Positions 54,626-63,894 of a DNA stretch of 64,000 bases are shown here, piece by piece. Source of the stretch: Chitinophagales bacterium (GTDB lineage: Bacteria; Bacteroidota; Bacteroidia; Chitinophagales; UBA10324); contig JACDDS010000007.1 of NCBI GenBank assembly GCA_013816805.1, positions 62,001-126,000 of the forward strand. Direction: 5' to 3'. Within the stretch, counting starts at the first letter, position 1; the number at the start of each line of letters is the position of its first letter. The notes below the pieces were generated by a model that did not search any database, had not been told where the DNA came from, and saw only the letters and a program-made list of their open reading frames with translations. The translations under genes and the position numbers were made by a program.

Positions 54626-55675
54626 TCAGGTAATTTTCTTTGCTAAAGATTTATTGATTTTTTGAATCAGTCCGGGACCTTCATATATCATACCCGTATA
54701 TATTTGAACCAGATCTGCTCCAGCCTCCAGTTTCATTGCTGCATCGTTAGCAGAATGGATGCCACCAACACTTATAATCAGGAATCGCTTTTTAGCCTTT
54801 TCAGCAATATATCTGGTGAAATGTGTTGATATTTTACTCAGGGGTTTACCGCTCAAACCGCCGTTTCCAATTTTATGTATTTCTTCCTGTGAAGTAATTA
54901 AATGTTCTCTCGATATAGTAGTATTCGTTGCAATAATACCTGCAATTTTAGTCTCCAGGATTATTTCTATAATATCATCAATCTGGCTATTGGGAAGATC
55001 GGGTGCTATTTTTAACAGAATGGGTTTTGGGAATTGTTTCTCATTATTTATTTCCTGTAAACGGGTTAAAAGTTTTTTAAGGGGTTCTTTTTCCTGCAAT
55101 TCCCGTAACCCGAGTGTATTTGGTGAACTTACATTCACGGTGAAATAATCAACCACATCAAATAATTCATGAAAACAAATTTCGTAATCCCTTATCACGT
55201 TTTCAGGCGGTGTATTTTTATTTTTTCCAATGTTCACGCCTATAATCAACGGGGTTTTACTAAAACTCTTCCATTTTTTCAGCCTTAAAGCAACCACATG
55301 AACGCCCTCGTTATTAAATCCCATCCTATTAATAAGCCCTTCGTCCTTAGGCAACCGAAAAGAGCGCGGGGGTTCATTGCCAGGCTGAGGAAGTGGAGTC
55401 ACCGTTCCGATCTCAATAAACCCAAATCCTAAAAGACTTAATGCTTCCAGGTGCCTTGCATCTTTATCAAAACCTGCGGCCAGCCCAACAGGATTTGAAA
55501 AGTGTAATCCTATAAGATCTCTTTGCAGGGAAAGGGCGGAAGACTGAAAGCTTTGTTTCATCAGCCATTTTACACCAGGAATACGAATAATAAATTCTAA
55601 AAGATTAATAGCTAAATAATGCGCCTCTTCGGGGGGGAAAAGAAAAAAAAATGGCTTAAAAACAAGCTTATACAA
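54626..55675 (-). CDS. pyrD: Dihydroorotate dehydrogenase (quinone), class 2
   Basis: 349 residues. Oxidises dihydroorotate to orotate with menaquinone, at the inner membrane. The N-terminal amphipathic helix (about 1-40) marks class 2. FSNPVGLAAGFDKDA, GFIEIGTVTPLPQPGN, INRMGFNNEGV, IGVNIGKNKNTP, DYFTVNVSSPNTLGLR (with the class 2 catalytic Ser) and ISVGGIHSANDAAMKLEAGA are all present. A minus-strand TAnnTTTG lies 17 bases before the start. Confidence 0.96.
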   Translation of the reverse strand: MYKLVFKPFFFLFPPEEAHYLAINLLEFIIRIPGVKWLMKQSFQSSALSLQRDLIGLHFSNPVGLAAGFDKDARHLEALSLLGFGFIEIGTVTPLPQPGNEPPRSFRLPKDEGLINRMGFNNEGVHVVALRLKKWKSFSKTPLIIGVNIGKNKNTPPENVIRDYEICFHELFDVVDYFTVNVSSPNTLGLRELQEKEPLKKLLTRLQEINNEKQFPKPILLKIAPDLPNSQIDDIIEIILETKIAGIIATNTTISREHLITSQEEIHKIGNGGLSGKPLSKISTHFTRYIAEKAKKRFLIISVGGIHSANDAAMKLEAGADLVQIYTGMIYEGPGLIQKINKSLAKKIT

Positions 55676-55691
55676 TAGTTAAAGATTAGAG

Positions 55692-55699
55692 CAAAAATA
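55692..55699 (-). promoter_or_regulatory. Bacteroidota -7 element for pyrD
   Basis: Reads TATTTTTG on the minus strand, matching TAnnTTTG, 16 bases upstream of the ATG at 55675, which implies a short leader. Confidence 0.45.
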
Positions 55700-55805
55700 A
55701 TTACAAGTAGTCAAGCTTGATACTACAGTTAAAAAATACTGTGCACAGCCTTTGTTTATAAAGCATCTCCATAAAATTGTATTTTTCACAATGATTAGTA
55801 ATTAA

Positions 55806-57071
55806 ATGAATAAGGAAATTCCTTTAGCGGAACGCATGCGGCCTAAAACGCTGGATGGATTTATTGGGCAACAGCATTTATTAGGGGAGGGGCAAGTGTT
55901 GCGAAACCTGATTGAAAAAAAGCAAATTCCTTCCATGATTCTCTGGGGCCCGCCCGGAGTAGGGAAAACTACTCTTGCCCATATTATTTCGTATGAATTA
56001 ACACAACTTTTTTTTACGCTGAGTGCTGTTAATTCTGGTGTAAAAGATGTCCGCGAGGTAATTGAGCTTGCACGGAAATCGGGTAAGGCCATTTTATTTA
56101 TTGATGAAATTCATCGCTTCAACAAAGGGCAGCAGGACTCTTTATTGGGAGCAGTGGAAAAAGGAATTGTTACCTTAATTGGTGCCACCACAGAAAATCC
56201 GTCTTTTGAGGTAATCTCACCTTTGCTTTCCAGATGCCAGGTATATGTAATGGAACCTTTGGAAAAGACTGATCTGCTGCATCTGCTTAACCATGCGATT
56301 GAAGAAGATGAATTTTTGAAGCAAAAAAAAATAACGATTGCAGAAAGCGAAGCGCTGCTCCGTTTAAGCGGCGGGGACGCCAGAAAGCTTTTGAATCTTT
56401 TTGAACTGGTTTCAGATACAGTTCCTAAAAAAGAAGTTATTGTTACTGATGAATTGGTGACTTCAATTGCCATGCAGAAAATTGCTTTGTACGATAAAAG
56501 TGGAGAGCAGCACTACGATATTATTTCGGCCTTCATCAAATCAATGCGTGGAAGTGATCCTAATGCTGCTGTTTACTGGCTGGCAAGAATGGTGGAAGGT
56601 AGAGAAGATCCTAAATTTATTGCCAGGAGAATGCTAATTCTTGCATCAGAGGATATTGGAAATGCTAACCCCACCGCTCTCGTTTTAGCAAATAGCTGTT
56701 TTCAGGCAATTGATGTAATAGGATATCCTGAGTGTACACTAATCTTATCTCAAACTGCTATTTATCTTGCCACCTCACCAAAAAGTAATGCATCTTATGA
56801 AGCCATTCAGCAAGCTCTGTCTGCTGCAAAGGATCAGGGTGATCTTCCGGTTCCCCTGCACCTTAGGAACGCTCCTACAAAATTGATGAAGCAATTACAT
56901 TACGGTAAGGATTATCGATACGCCCATTCCTTTGAAAATAATTTTGCAGACCTGGAGTTTCTCCCTGAAAAAATAAGGGGTAAGAAATTTTATAATCCAG
57001 GGAATAATCAGCGCGAAAACGAGTTACGCGAATTTTTAAAAAGACGCTGGAAAGAAAAATATGAATACTAA
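55806..57071 (+). CDS. rarA: Replication-associated recombination protein RarA (MgsA)
   Basis: 421 residues. AAA+ ATPase related to the clamp-loader family: LAERMRPKTLDGFIGQQHLL at the start, Walker A GPPGVGKTT at about 48-56, Walker B LFIDEIHRFNKGQQDSLL near 97, sensor 1 IGATTENPSF and the C-terminal tetramerisation region with SEDIGNANPTALVLA and YPECTLILSQTAIYLATSPKSN. Acts at stalled replication forks. Monocistronic. Confidence 0.95.
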   Translation: MNKEIPLAERMRPKTLDGFIGQQHLLGEGQVLRNLIEKKQIPSMILWGPPGVGKTTLAHIISYELTQLFFTLSAVNSGVKDVREVIELARKSGKAILFIDEIHRFNKGQQDSLLGAVEKGIVTLIGATTENPSFEVISPLLSRCQVYVMEPLEKTDLLHLLNHAIEEDEFLKQKKITIAESEALLRLSGGDARKLLNLFELVSDTVPKKEVIVTDELVTSIAMQKIALYDKSGEQHYDIISAFIKSMRGSDPNAAVYWLARMVEGREDPKFIARRMLILASEDIGNANPTALVLANSCFQAIDVIGYPECTLILSQTAIYLATSPKSNASYEAIQQALSAAKDQGDLPVPLHLRNAPTKLMKQLHYGKDYRYAHSFENNFADLEFLPEKIRGKKFYNPGNNQRENELREFLKRRWKEKYEY

Positions 57072-57164
57072 GGTTGTCGGTTAACATATTATAATACTGA
57101 AATCCATATGGCTGGCACTGATGACTGATTTTTTAAGGCTTAATGATAAAAATAACCTTAATAA

Positions 57165-57935
57165 ATGAAAAAATACCGTATTGTGATGCTCGGTGCAGGG
57201 AATGTAGGGTTTCAGCTTGCGTGCCATCTCAGGAACAATGGGCAGCATATTTTACAGGTTTTCAGCCGTCATCTTTCAGCAACGTGGAATAGTACACTAA
57301 GGGATATTCCCTTCACAAAAAAGATTTCGGAAATTGAACAGGACGGAGATATCTATTTGATTGCGGTAAAAGATGATGCAATAAAAGAAATTATACCTAA
57401 GTTATTTTTACCTGATAAAATTGTGGCCCATACTTCTGCGAGTATTCCTATGGATATCTTGAGTTCTGTAACCAAAAATTATGGAGTATTTTATCCCCTG
57501 CAAACAATATCCAAGAATATATCGCTTGATTTTTCAGCGATTCCCATCTGTTTCGATGCAGCCAATAAACCAACCCTGGAAGTATTAAAAAAGTTAGCAC
57601 ATCTGCTAAGCAAAACAGTTGTTGAAATAAATGATGACAAGAGATTAGCCATTCATGTGGCAGCTGTATTTGCCAATAATTTTTCGAACCATTTATTTTC
57701 TATAGCACAAGAAATACTTATGAAAAACAACCTTTCATTTGATATTCTGAAGCCTTTAATTCGGGAAACTATCAGAAAGATTGAAACCCATAACCCAAAT
57801 GAGGTACAAACCGGACCTGCTGCCCGTAATGATGAGGATACCATTAACAGGCATCTTGAATTTTTAAATCATGATGAGCAATTAATGAATTTATACCGGC
57901 TAATGACGACAGATATTCAAACCAGGAATGATTAA
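57165..57935 (+). CDS. Rossmann-fold DUF2520 dehydrogenase-like protein
   Basis: 256 residues. N-terminal NAD(P)-binding fold with VMLGAGNVGFQLACHL (GxGxxG) at about residues 7-22. The segment VKDDAIKEI, then HTSASIPMDILSS and GVFYPLQTISKN are DUF2520 signatures; the C-terminal helical domain includes HVAAVFANNFSNHLF and QTGPAARNDEDTI. Related to pyrroline-5-carboxylate and 2-hydroxyacid dehydrogenases, but the substrate is unknown. In Bacteroidota this gene is often found with the KdsC-like phosphatase and UbiA-like genes that follow here. Confidence 0.9.
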   Translation: MKKYRIVMLGAGNVGFQLACHLRNNGQHILQVFSRHLSATWNSTLRDIPFTKKISEIEQDGDIYLIAVKDDAIKEIIPKLFLPDKIVAHTSASIPMDILSSVTKNYGVFYPLQTISKNISLDFSAIPICFDAANKPTLEVLKKLAHLLSKTVVEINDDKRLAIHVAAVFANNFSNHLFSIAQEILMKNNLSFDILKPLIRETIRKIETHNPNEVQTGPAARNDEDTINRHLEFLNHDEQLMNLYRLMTTDIQTRND

Positions 57936-58035
57936 GAGTAATTATTAACCACATCCAGGTCAGCCTCTGAATTGCTCAGTTGTCATTACCTTTCGCATTT
58001 ATTTTATTTTACTAATAGAGGTTCACGTTAGTTTA

Positions 58036-58560
58036 ATGTTAGAAGAAAAATCCGATTTACAGGTTCCTTATTTTGAATTATTTCGCTCCGTAGCCGCTTT
58101 TATTCTTGACGTAGATGGCGTGCTTACTGATGGTTCTCTGCTTATTACCAACTCCTTCGATCAATTAAGGACAATGAATATCCGCGACGGATATGCCTTG
58201 CAGCTTGCCGTTAAAAAAGGATTTCTTGTAATTGTGATCACCGGTGCAAATTCTCCGGGTGTAGTACAAAGATTAAATGGATTGGGTATTTTATATGTGC
58301 TGGCAAACGTTCAGGATAAGAAATCTGCATTGCTGCAAATTATCAATGCGTTAAATATTGATCTGTCCAAAACAATGTACATAGGTGATGATATACCGGA
58401 TCTGGAAGTGATGCAGCTTTGCGGGGTTACATGTTGCCCGCAGGATGCAGCTCCTGAGATTATCGCGATATCAAAATACATATCGCCTTATAATGGTGGA
58501 AAGGGTTGTGTGCGGGATATATTAGAGAAAGTAATGAAGCTCCAGGATAAATGGATTTAA
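58036..58560 (+). CDS. KdsC-like HAD phosphatase
   Basis: 174 residues. A capless C0 HAD enzyme: nucleophile motif LDVDGVLTDGSLL at about 28-40, motif II VITGANSPGVVQ near 75, and motif IV IGDDIPDLEVMQLCG near 116. This is the Kdo-8-phosphate phosphatase family, which forms tetramers. The usual Arg in the motif II loop is not in the KdsC position, so the substrate could be a related sugar phosphate. Second gene of the DUF2520-HAD-UbiA cluster. Confidence 0.88.
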   Translation: MLEEKSDLQVPYFELFRSVAAFILDVDGVLTDGSLLITNSFDQLRTMNIRDGYALQLAVKKGFLVIVITGANSPGVVQRLNGLGILYVLANVQDKKSALLQIINALNIDLSKTMYIGDDIPDLEVMQLCGVTCCPQDAAPEIIAISKYISPYNGGKGCVRDILEKVMKLQDKWI

Positions 58561-58605
58561 TTAAAAACGAGCTTCGGTTCATGTTTTGTGACTGTTTTCT
58601 TCTGT

Positions 58606-59553
58606 ATGAAAAAAATCATATCCTTTTTACGTCTCATCCGGTATGTTAATTTGTTATATATAGCATTAAGCCAATACTTGGTCCAGTATACGATCATTGT
58701 TCCGATATTGGCACAGGCAAACGCCGTTCCTACCTTAAACCCTTTTACTTTTTTCCTGTTTGTATTTTCAACAGTGTTGATTGCAGCAGCTGGATATATA
58801 ATCAATGACTATTTCGATGTCAGGATCGACGTAATAAACAAACCAGAGCGTATATTTATTGACCGGACTATACGAAGAAGAACTGCTATGGTGCTTCATC
58901 AGTTATTTACCGGGGTTGGAGTGTTACTTTCCTTATACGCGGCCCATCGCGCCCATAACGTAAAGCTGGGCTTTATTCACGCTACTATTGCAGGATTGCT
59001 TTGGTTTTATTCAACAAGCTACAAGCGCAGGATGCTGATAGGTAATATTATGATCTCACTGTTAACGGCTATGGTAATCCTGATAGTTGTCTTATATGAG
59101 CGTCAATTATTTTATCCTGAAAGTCCCGCAATTAACGCTGCAGCATATTCCATTTTTATCATCATTTTTTTTTATTTTTTGTTTGCATTTCTTATTTCCA
59201 TGATCCGGGAACTGGTGAAAGATATGGAAGATGTAAAAGGAGATGAATACTATGGCTGCAGGACATTACCCATAGCTATCGGTATAAAAAAAACTAAGCT
59301 GGTTGTTTTTGGCATCGCTGCCCTTATCCTGTCTTTTCTCATATATCTCCAGTTAAGGCAGGTTAGAGGAGGCGACTTTATTTCCGTCCTTAATATTTTT
59401 ACTACCCTCGAGGTCCCAATTGGAATTGCTTGCTATTTACTTTATAAAGCCGATTCCAAAAAGCAATATTCTTTAGTCAGCAGTGTAATAAAGCTCATAA
59501 TGTTAATGGGAATTTTAACAATGGTTTATTTTTACTACCTCATGAAAAAATAG
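58606..59553 (+). CDS. UbiA-family prenyltransferase (geranylgeranylglycerol-phosphate geranylgeranyltransferase-like)
   Basis: 315 residues from the ATG at 58606; a GTG at 58588 in the same frame is possible but adds only six residues and no helix. It is an integral membrane enzyme with eight or nine helices and both Asp-rich motifs: NDYFDVRIDVINKPER near residue 65 and MEDVKGDEYYGCRTLPI near 208. These bind the Mg-diphosphate of the prenyl donor. Bacteroidota members are annotated as transferring geranylgeranyl to glycerol phosphate or related acceptors; MenA or heme O synthase are less likely given the sequence context. Confidence 0.85.
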   Translation: MKKIISFLRLIRYVNLLYIALSQYLVQYTIIVPILAQANAVPTLNPFTFFLFVFSTVLIAAAGYIINDYFDVRIDVINKPERIFIDRTIRRRTAMVLHQLFTGVGVLLSLYAAHRAHNVKLGFIHATIAGLLWFYSTSYKRRMLIGNIMISLLTAMVILIVVLYERQLFYPESPAINAAAYSIFIIIFFYFLFAFLISMIRELVKDMEDVKGDEYYGCRTLPIAIGIKKTKLVVFGIAALILSFLIYLQLRQVRGGDFISVLNIFTTLEVPIGIACYLLYKADSKKQYSLVSSVIKLIMLMGILTMVYFYYLMKK

Positions 59554-59573
59554 GTATTACAAAATATCTCCTT

Positions 59574-60257
59574 TCAGGGTTCTGATCCTATCGTTAGTAA
59601 TTCTTGTAAAAGTTTAATTGCCGTATCATTCAGATTTTTAATTGCTAATGGAATATTCCATTTTGTGCGATCTCTTTTTTCAACATAATTTGAAATGGCG
59701 CGCAATTGCAGGAATGGAATGCTTTCCAACAGGCAGCAGAATGCAAAAGCTGCTCCCTCCATGCTTTCCACATCAGGATGATATCGTCCTACAGTTTTGA
59801 TTATGGAAACGTCATTGCCGGAAACTGTATTGACTGAAATGCTTTTTACACGCTGTAATTCGGTAACGGATTGGCAATTCAATGTATGAGGATTATTAAG
59901 CCAACCATCCTCAAATGGAAATCTGCTTTTTTCTATAAGCCCCAATTCAAATGCATCCAAAAAAACTTCATCAGACTGCGCTCCCAGATCTGCAAAGCAA
60001 TCTGAGATAATATTTACAGGAGAACCTATTGGAAAATTAGGATTAAAACTGCCGCAGATGCCGAGCTGAATGGCTAAGTCCCAATTACTAACAGGAAGTA
60101 TTTTTCCTAAATGATAAGATGTGGTCACTCCGCCAACGCCTGTTATAAGTAATTCAATAGCATGTTCATTGTATAGCCTTGTTTCATCCTTTTTCAGAAG
60201 AAATAATTCAAGTGGCTTTACTTCCTGCCAGGTAGAAGATACTATTAACAGCTTCAT
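59574..60257 (-). CDS. mqnB: Futalosine hydrolase
   Basis: 227 residues. Purine-nucleosidase-like fold of the PNP/UDP family: LIVSSTWQEVKPL at the start, TGVGGVTTSYHLGKIL, LGICGSFNPNFPIG and the late VESMEGAAFAFCCLLESIPFLQLRAISNYV with the Glu-Met-Glu nucleobase site. It cleaves futalosine to dehypoxanthine futalosine in the alternative menaquinone pathway. This implies the futalosine route rather than the classical Men pathway. Convergent with the UbiA-like gene. Confidence 0.9.
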   Translation of the reverse strand: MKLLIVSSTWQEVKPLELFLLKKDETRLYNEHAIELLITGVGGVTTSYHLGKILPVSNWDLAIQLGICGSFNPNFPIGSPVNIISDCFADLGAQSDEVFLDAFELGLIEKSRFPFEDGWLNNPHTLNCQSVTELQRVKSISVNTVSGNDVSIIKTVGRYHPDVESMEGAAFAFCCLLESIPFLQLRAISNYVEKRDRTKWNIPLAIKNLNDTAIKLLQELLTIGSEP

Positions 60258-60343
60258 TGCATAACATTATCTACAATATAAGTATTCATGGCGCTGCACT
60301 TGCAGGGTAATTAAGTCAAAATACTCCAATCTAACCGATCTTA

Positions 60344-60351
60344 TATATTTG
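60344..60351 (+). promoter_or_regulatory. Bacteroidota -7 element for the PTPS-folE operon
   Basis: TATATTTG, a perfect TAnnTTTG, 26 bases before the ATG at 60378. Confidence 0.5.
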
Positions 60352-60377
60352 CAAACAATTTCACAGCTTTATCACTG

Positions 60378-60785
60378 ATGGTCTATCTCACCAGAAAGGA
60401 ACATTTTAACGCGGCTCACAGACTCTTTAACCCTGCATGGAGTGATGAGCAAAATGAAAAAATATTTGGAAAATGTTCTAATAAAAATTTTCATGGACAC
60501 AATTATAACCTTTATATAACAGTATGTGGCATTCCAAATATTGAAACAGGAATGATCTTAAACCTCCAGGATTTAAGTAAAATAATTAACAGAGTGGTAA
60601 TTGATCGCCTTGATCATAAAAACCTCAATCTTGAAGTTGAATTTCTTAAAGGAATAATTCCAAGCACTGAAAACCTGGCCATGGCTATTTGGGACCAACT
60701 TCAATCACATTTACAGGGATGTGTCATGTACAGCATTAAGCTGTTTGAGACTGAAAACAATTATGTCGAATATTTTGGGAATTGA
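60378..60785 (+). CDS. 6-pyruvoyl-tetrahydropterin synthase / 6-carboxytetrahydropterin synthase family protein
   Basis: 135 residues. Zinc ligands H14 (HFNAAHRL), H39 and H41 (HGHNY); the catalytic Cys is C33. The spacing CSNKNFHGHNY resembles eukaryotic PTPS (GKCNN..GHGHNY) more than typical QueD. Glu near residue 125 (LFETENNYVEY) is the C-terminal pterin anchor. It uses 7,8-dihydroneopterin triphosphate, the product of FolE encoded 53 bases downstream. It could supply preQ0/queuosine or a tetrahydropterin cofactor; no other queuosine gene is in the window to decide. Confidence 0.9.
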   Translation: MVYLTRKEHFNAAHRLFNPAWSDEQNEKIFGKCSNKNFHGHNYNLYITVCGIPNIETGMILNLQDLSKIINRVVIDRLDHKNLNLEVEFLKGIIPSTENLAMAIWDQLQSHLQGCVMYSIKLFETENNYVEYFGN

Positions 60786-60838
60786 TTCTAAACTATTTAA
60801 AATTTGAAATGGTTATTATTATTGTTTAAAATGCAGAT

Positions 60839-61492
60839 ATGAATTCACCTGACATTAATTTCCGTTCTGATAAAAAATTGGGAAAAACCGAAAAGCGTTA
60901 TACAAAAGTGGAAGCTTATGATGATGAAAATTTAAAAGAGATAACGCTTAATTATAAAAGTCTTATAGAAGCAGTGGGTGAGGATGTAGAACGTGAAGGT
61001 CTTCTTAAGACTCCAACGCGGGCAGCCAAAGCATTATATTTTTTAACACAGGGCTACGAAATTAATCCTGAGGAAATATTGCGTTCCGCCATGTTTAAAG
61101 AGCAATACAGTGAAATGGTGATTGTAAAGGATATTGAAATGTATTCAATGTGCGAACATCATCTTTTACCCTTTTTTGGCAGGGCACACATTGCATACAT
61201 TCCTAATGGACATATAGTAGGGCTAAGCAAATTAGGACGTGTGGTGGATGCATTCTCAAGGCGTTTGCAGGTTCAGGAACGCCTGACACATGAGATTCTT
61301 AATTGCATTGAGAAGACTTTGCAACCTTTAGGAGTTGCAGTAGTAATAGAAGCAAAGCACTTGTGCATGATGATGCGGGGTGTTCAAAAACAAAATTCTG
61401 TAGCTACTACATCAGCATTCACAGGCGAGTTTGAAAACGACAAAACAAGGGCAGAATTTATCCGGCTTATTTCAGCAGATCTGATGTCATGA
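60839..61492 (+). CDS. folE: GTP cyclohydrolase I
   Basis: 217 residues, including an N-terminal extension of about 30 charged residues. Converts GTP to 7,8-dihydroneopterin triphosphate. [17 protein letters not shown] near 57, the zinc site [20 protein letters not shown] near 104, [20 protein letters not shown] and [14 protein letters not shown] (second zinc Cys) are all present. Likely co-transcribed with the PTPS gene. Confidence 0.96.
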   Translation: MNSPDINFRSDKKLGKTEKRYTKVEAYDDENLKEITLNYKSLIEAVGEDVEREGLLKTPTRAAKALYFLTQGYEINPEEILRSAMFKEQYSEMVIVKDIEMYSMCEHHLLPFFGRAHIAYIPNGHIVGLSKLGRVVDAFSRRLQVQERLTHEILNCIEKTLQPLGVAVVIEAKHLCMMMRGVQKQNSVATTSAFTGEFENDKTRAEFIRLISADLMS

Positions 61493-61520
61493 CAGATAAG
61501 ATGGTTTATAACTCATTAAT

Positions 61521-61550
61521 TTGTCAGGACACAGCATTTGTATATCTTTG
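61521..61550 (+). promoter_or_regulatory. Bacteroidota promoter for rpmE2
   Basis: TTG at 61521-61523 and TATCTTTG at 61543-61550, a perfect TAnnTTTG with 19 bases between. The ATG of the L31 gene is 27 bases downstream of the -7 element. Confidence 0.7.
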
Positions 61551-61576
61551 CACTCCTCAAAAATTAAGATTTCATA

Positions 61577-61831
61577 ATGAAAAAAGGAATTCATCCGGAA
61601 AATTACCGGTTCGTAGTTTTCAAAGATATGTCTAACGGTCAATCATTTATTTCCCGTTCAACCGTACCAAGCAGGGAAACCGTTACCTGGGAAGATGGAA
61701 AAGATTATCCGTTGATAAAGCTGGAAATATCCAACACATCTCATCCTTATTATACGGGCAAAATGAAATTTATTGATTCGGCAGGCCGTATAGACAAGTT
61801 TAAGAAGAAATACGCCAAAAAGGATTCTTAA
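61577..61831 (+). CDS. rpmE2: 50S ribosomal protein L31, type B
   Basis: 84 residues. [20 protein letters not shown] and [20 protein letters not shown] are typical of type B L31. No CxxC zinc motif is present, so this is the zinc-independent (C-minus) form. It has its own promoter and a strong terminator, fitting a highly expressed single gene. Confidence 0.96.
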   Translation: MKKGIHPENYRFVVFKDMSNGQSFISRSTVPSRETVTWEDGKDYPLIKLEISNTSHPYYTGKMKFIDSAGRIDKFKKKYAKKDS

Positions 61832-61849
61832 GATCTCACAGATAATCAG

Positions 61850-61874
61850 GCCCTGCTGCAAAGCAGGGCTTTTT
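61850..61874 (+). terminator. Rho-independent terminator after rpmE2
   Basis: GCCCTGCT (61850-61857) pairs with AGCAGGGC (61862-61869) around a GCAA tetraloop, followed by TTTTT. The GlmU-like gene starts 11 bases later. Confidence 0.9.
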
Positions 61875-61884
61875 AATTCATTCT

Positions 61885-63078
61885 ATGGCGGAGAAAAATT
61901 TTATTCTGTTTGATGATGATTGCAGAGATCACCTTTTACCCTTAACCTTTACAAGACCAGTTCCTGAAATCCGCCTGGGCATTCTTACCATCCGCGAGAA
62001 GTGGCAGCGATCGTTGAACAGCAGGCCTTCATACCTTTCGCAGCAATATCTCCGAAAGAAATTTCCCCTAATACTCAAAGATTCTAACTGGTTAATTAAC
62101 GGATCAGTTTTACCGGATCCACGTCTGGTGGCACAGGTTCTGGCTTTGCAACAAGGCGAGGCAATTGCAGAAAATGACCTCCTTGTAGCCGCATGCATTG
62201 CATCGTTTGATATAACAGGTAATAGCTTGAATACTACAGAAATTATCAGAGACTGTAAAATTGCGCCCCCTGTATCTGCCATAAGAAGCATCCGCAAGCT
62301 CACTGATATTTTTACAAAAAATGGTGAAGCATTAAGAGATGATTTTAAATTAATTACATACAAAAGGAGATCCGCAGCTCTTTACGAGTCTAATAAGATT
62401 ACTAACCGGCATCACATTTTTATAGAGGAGGGTGCATCTGTTGAATTTGCATATTTAAATGCGTCCCAGGGTCCTATTTATATTGGTAGGAATGCAGAAG
62501 TAATGGAAGGCGCAATGATACGGGGACCTTTTTCATTAGGTGAGGAAGGAGTTGTGAAAATGGGTTCTAAGATATATGCCCCTACTTCAATAGGTCCCAA
62601 TTGTAAGGTAGGCGGCGAGCTTAATAATGTAATTATGATTGCCAATTCTAATAAGGCACATGATGGTTATCTTGGAAATGCTGTAGTTGGCGAGTGGTGT
62701 AATTTCGGTGCGGGTACAAATAATTCGAATCTCAGGAATGATTACACGTTTGTGAAATTATATAGTTACGTTGAAAAAAGATTCGAGAACACAGAGCTGC
62801 AGTTTTGTGGCCTGATCATGGGTGATCACTCTAAATGCAGTATTAATACGATGTTTAATACCGGAACTGTAGTGGGGGTATTTGCAAATATATTTGGCAC
62901 CGGATTTCCCCGCAACTTCGTTCCCTCTTTTACATGGGGTGGAAGTAAAGGATTTGAAAACTATAAAATTGACAAGGCGTTGGAAGTGGCAAGACGTGTT
63001 ATGGAAAGAAGAGAGATAACCTTAAGCGAAATGGATGCAGAAATACTTTCTGAAGTTTATAACCTTGAAAACAAATAA
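61885..63078 (+). CDS. GlmU-like protein: degenerate nucleotidyltransferase plus left-handed beta-helix
   Basis: 397 residues. The N-terminal region begins NFILFDDDCRDHLLPLTFTRPVPEIR and lacks the usual GGxGTRM loop of GlmU. From about residue 185 to 330 a left-handed beta-helix is seen (GPIYIGRNAEVMEGAMIRGP, PTSIGPNCKVGGELNNVIM, NFGAGTNNSNLRND). The SKGFENY and MERREITLSEMDAEIL pieces complete the Bacteroidota GlmU-family pattern. Probably a sugar-phosphate nucleotidyltransferase or acetyltransferase of the envelope, but activity is uncertain because of the altered N-terminus. Coupled with tpiA, 31 bases away. Confidence 0.88.
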   Translation: MAEKNFILFDDDCRDHLLPLTFTRPVPEIRLGILTIREKWQRSLNSRPSYLSQQYLRKKFPLILKDSNWLINGSVLPDPRLVAQVLALQQGEAIAENDLLVAACIASFDITGNSLNTTEIIRDCKIAPPVSAIRSIRKLTDIFTKNGEALRDDFKLITYKRRSAALYESNKITNRHHIFIEEGASVEFAYLNASQGPIYIGRNAEVMEGAMIRGPFSLGEEGVVKMGSKIYAPTSIGPNCKVGGELNNVIMIANSNKAHDGYLGNAVVGEWCNFGAGTNNSNLRNDYTFVKLYSYVEKRFENTELQFCGLIMGDHSKCSINTMFNTGTVVGVFANIFGTGFPRNFVPSFTWGGSKGFENYKIDKALEVARRVMERREITLSEMDAEILSEVYNLENK

Positions 63079-63109
63079 TGAGTCTGCCGGACTATAAACT
63101 TAAAACACC

Positions 63110-63868
63110 ATGCGGAAAAAAATTATAGCTGGTAACTGGAAGATGAATAAAACCGTAGATGATGGAATATCTCTTGTAAATAGAACCCTGCAGCTACTTG
63201 AGGCAACTAATTATAATACTCTTATTATTTTTTGCCCCTCCTTTGTTTCTCTTGAAAAAATTGCTACTGCTATAAGCGGAAAAAAAAATATTTTCTGTGC
63301 TGCCCAGAATTGTCATTTTGAAAAGGATGGAGCATTTACCGGTGAAATATCTGCTGCCATGGTTAAATCAGCAGGTGCCCGGTACGTTATTCTTGGACAT
63401 AGTGAACGCAGGCAATATTTTGGTGAGACGGACAATCTCTTGTCTAAAAAAGTAAACGCAGTGTTGGGTGAAGGGTTAATTCCTATTTATTGTTGCGGTG
63501 AAGTCCTTAAAGTCCGGGAAGAAAACAATCATTTTGCTTTGGTGGAAACACAAATCCGGGAAGGCTTATTTCACCTTAGTAAAGAAGACTTTTCAGAAGT
63601 TGTAATTGCTTACGAGCCCGTATGGGCTATAGGTACAGGTAAGGTGGCAACCACGGACCAGGCCCAGGAAATGCACTCTTTCATTCGCAAGCTGATTGAA
63701 GAAAAATATGGGTCTTACATAGCCGATGATATTACGATACAATATGGTGGTAGCATGAAACCTTCAAATGCAAAAAGCCTGTTATCCCAGTCAGATGTTG
63801 ATGGTGGCTTAATCGGTGGAGCTTCTTTAGTAGCTGATGAGTTTGTAGAAATCATTAAGAGCGCCTGA
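63110..63868 (+). CDS. tpiA: Triosephosphate isomerase
   Basis: 252 residues. Interconverts dihydroxyacetone phosphate and glyceraldehyde-3-phosphate. All catalytic pieces are present: AGNWKMNK (Lys), VILGHSERR (His), AYEPVWAIGTGKVAT (Glu and loop 6) and IQYGGSMKPSNAK plus GGLIGGASL for phosphate binding. It follows the GlmU-like gene and is likely in the same transcript. Confidence 0.97.
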   Translation: MRKKIIAGNWKMNKTVDDGISLVNRTLQLLEATNYNTLIIFCPSFVSLEKIATAISGKKNIFCAAQNCHFEKDGAFTGEISAAMVKSAGARYVILGHSERRQYFGETDNLLSKKVNAVLGEGLIPIYCCGEVLKVREENNHFALVETQIREGLFHLSKEDFSEVVIAYEPVWAIGTGKVATTDQAQEMHSFIRKLIEEKYGSYIADDITIQYGGSMKPSNAKSLLSQSDVDGGLIGGASLVADEFVEIIKSA

Positions 63869-63894
63869 TACCATATTGCATTTTATAGGTTTAT

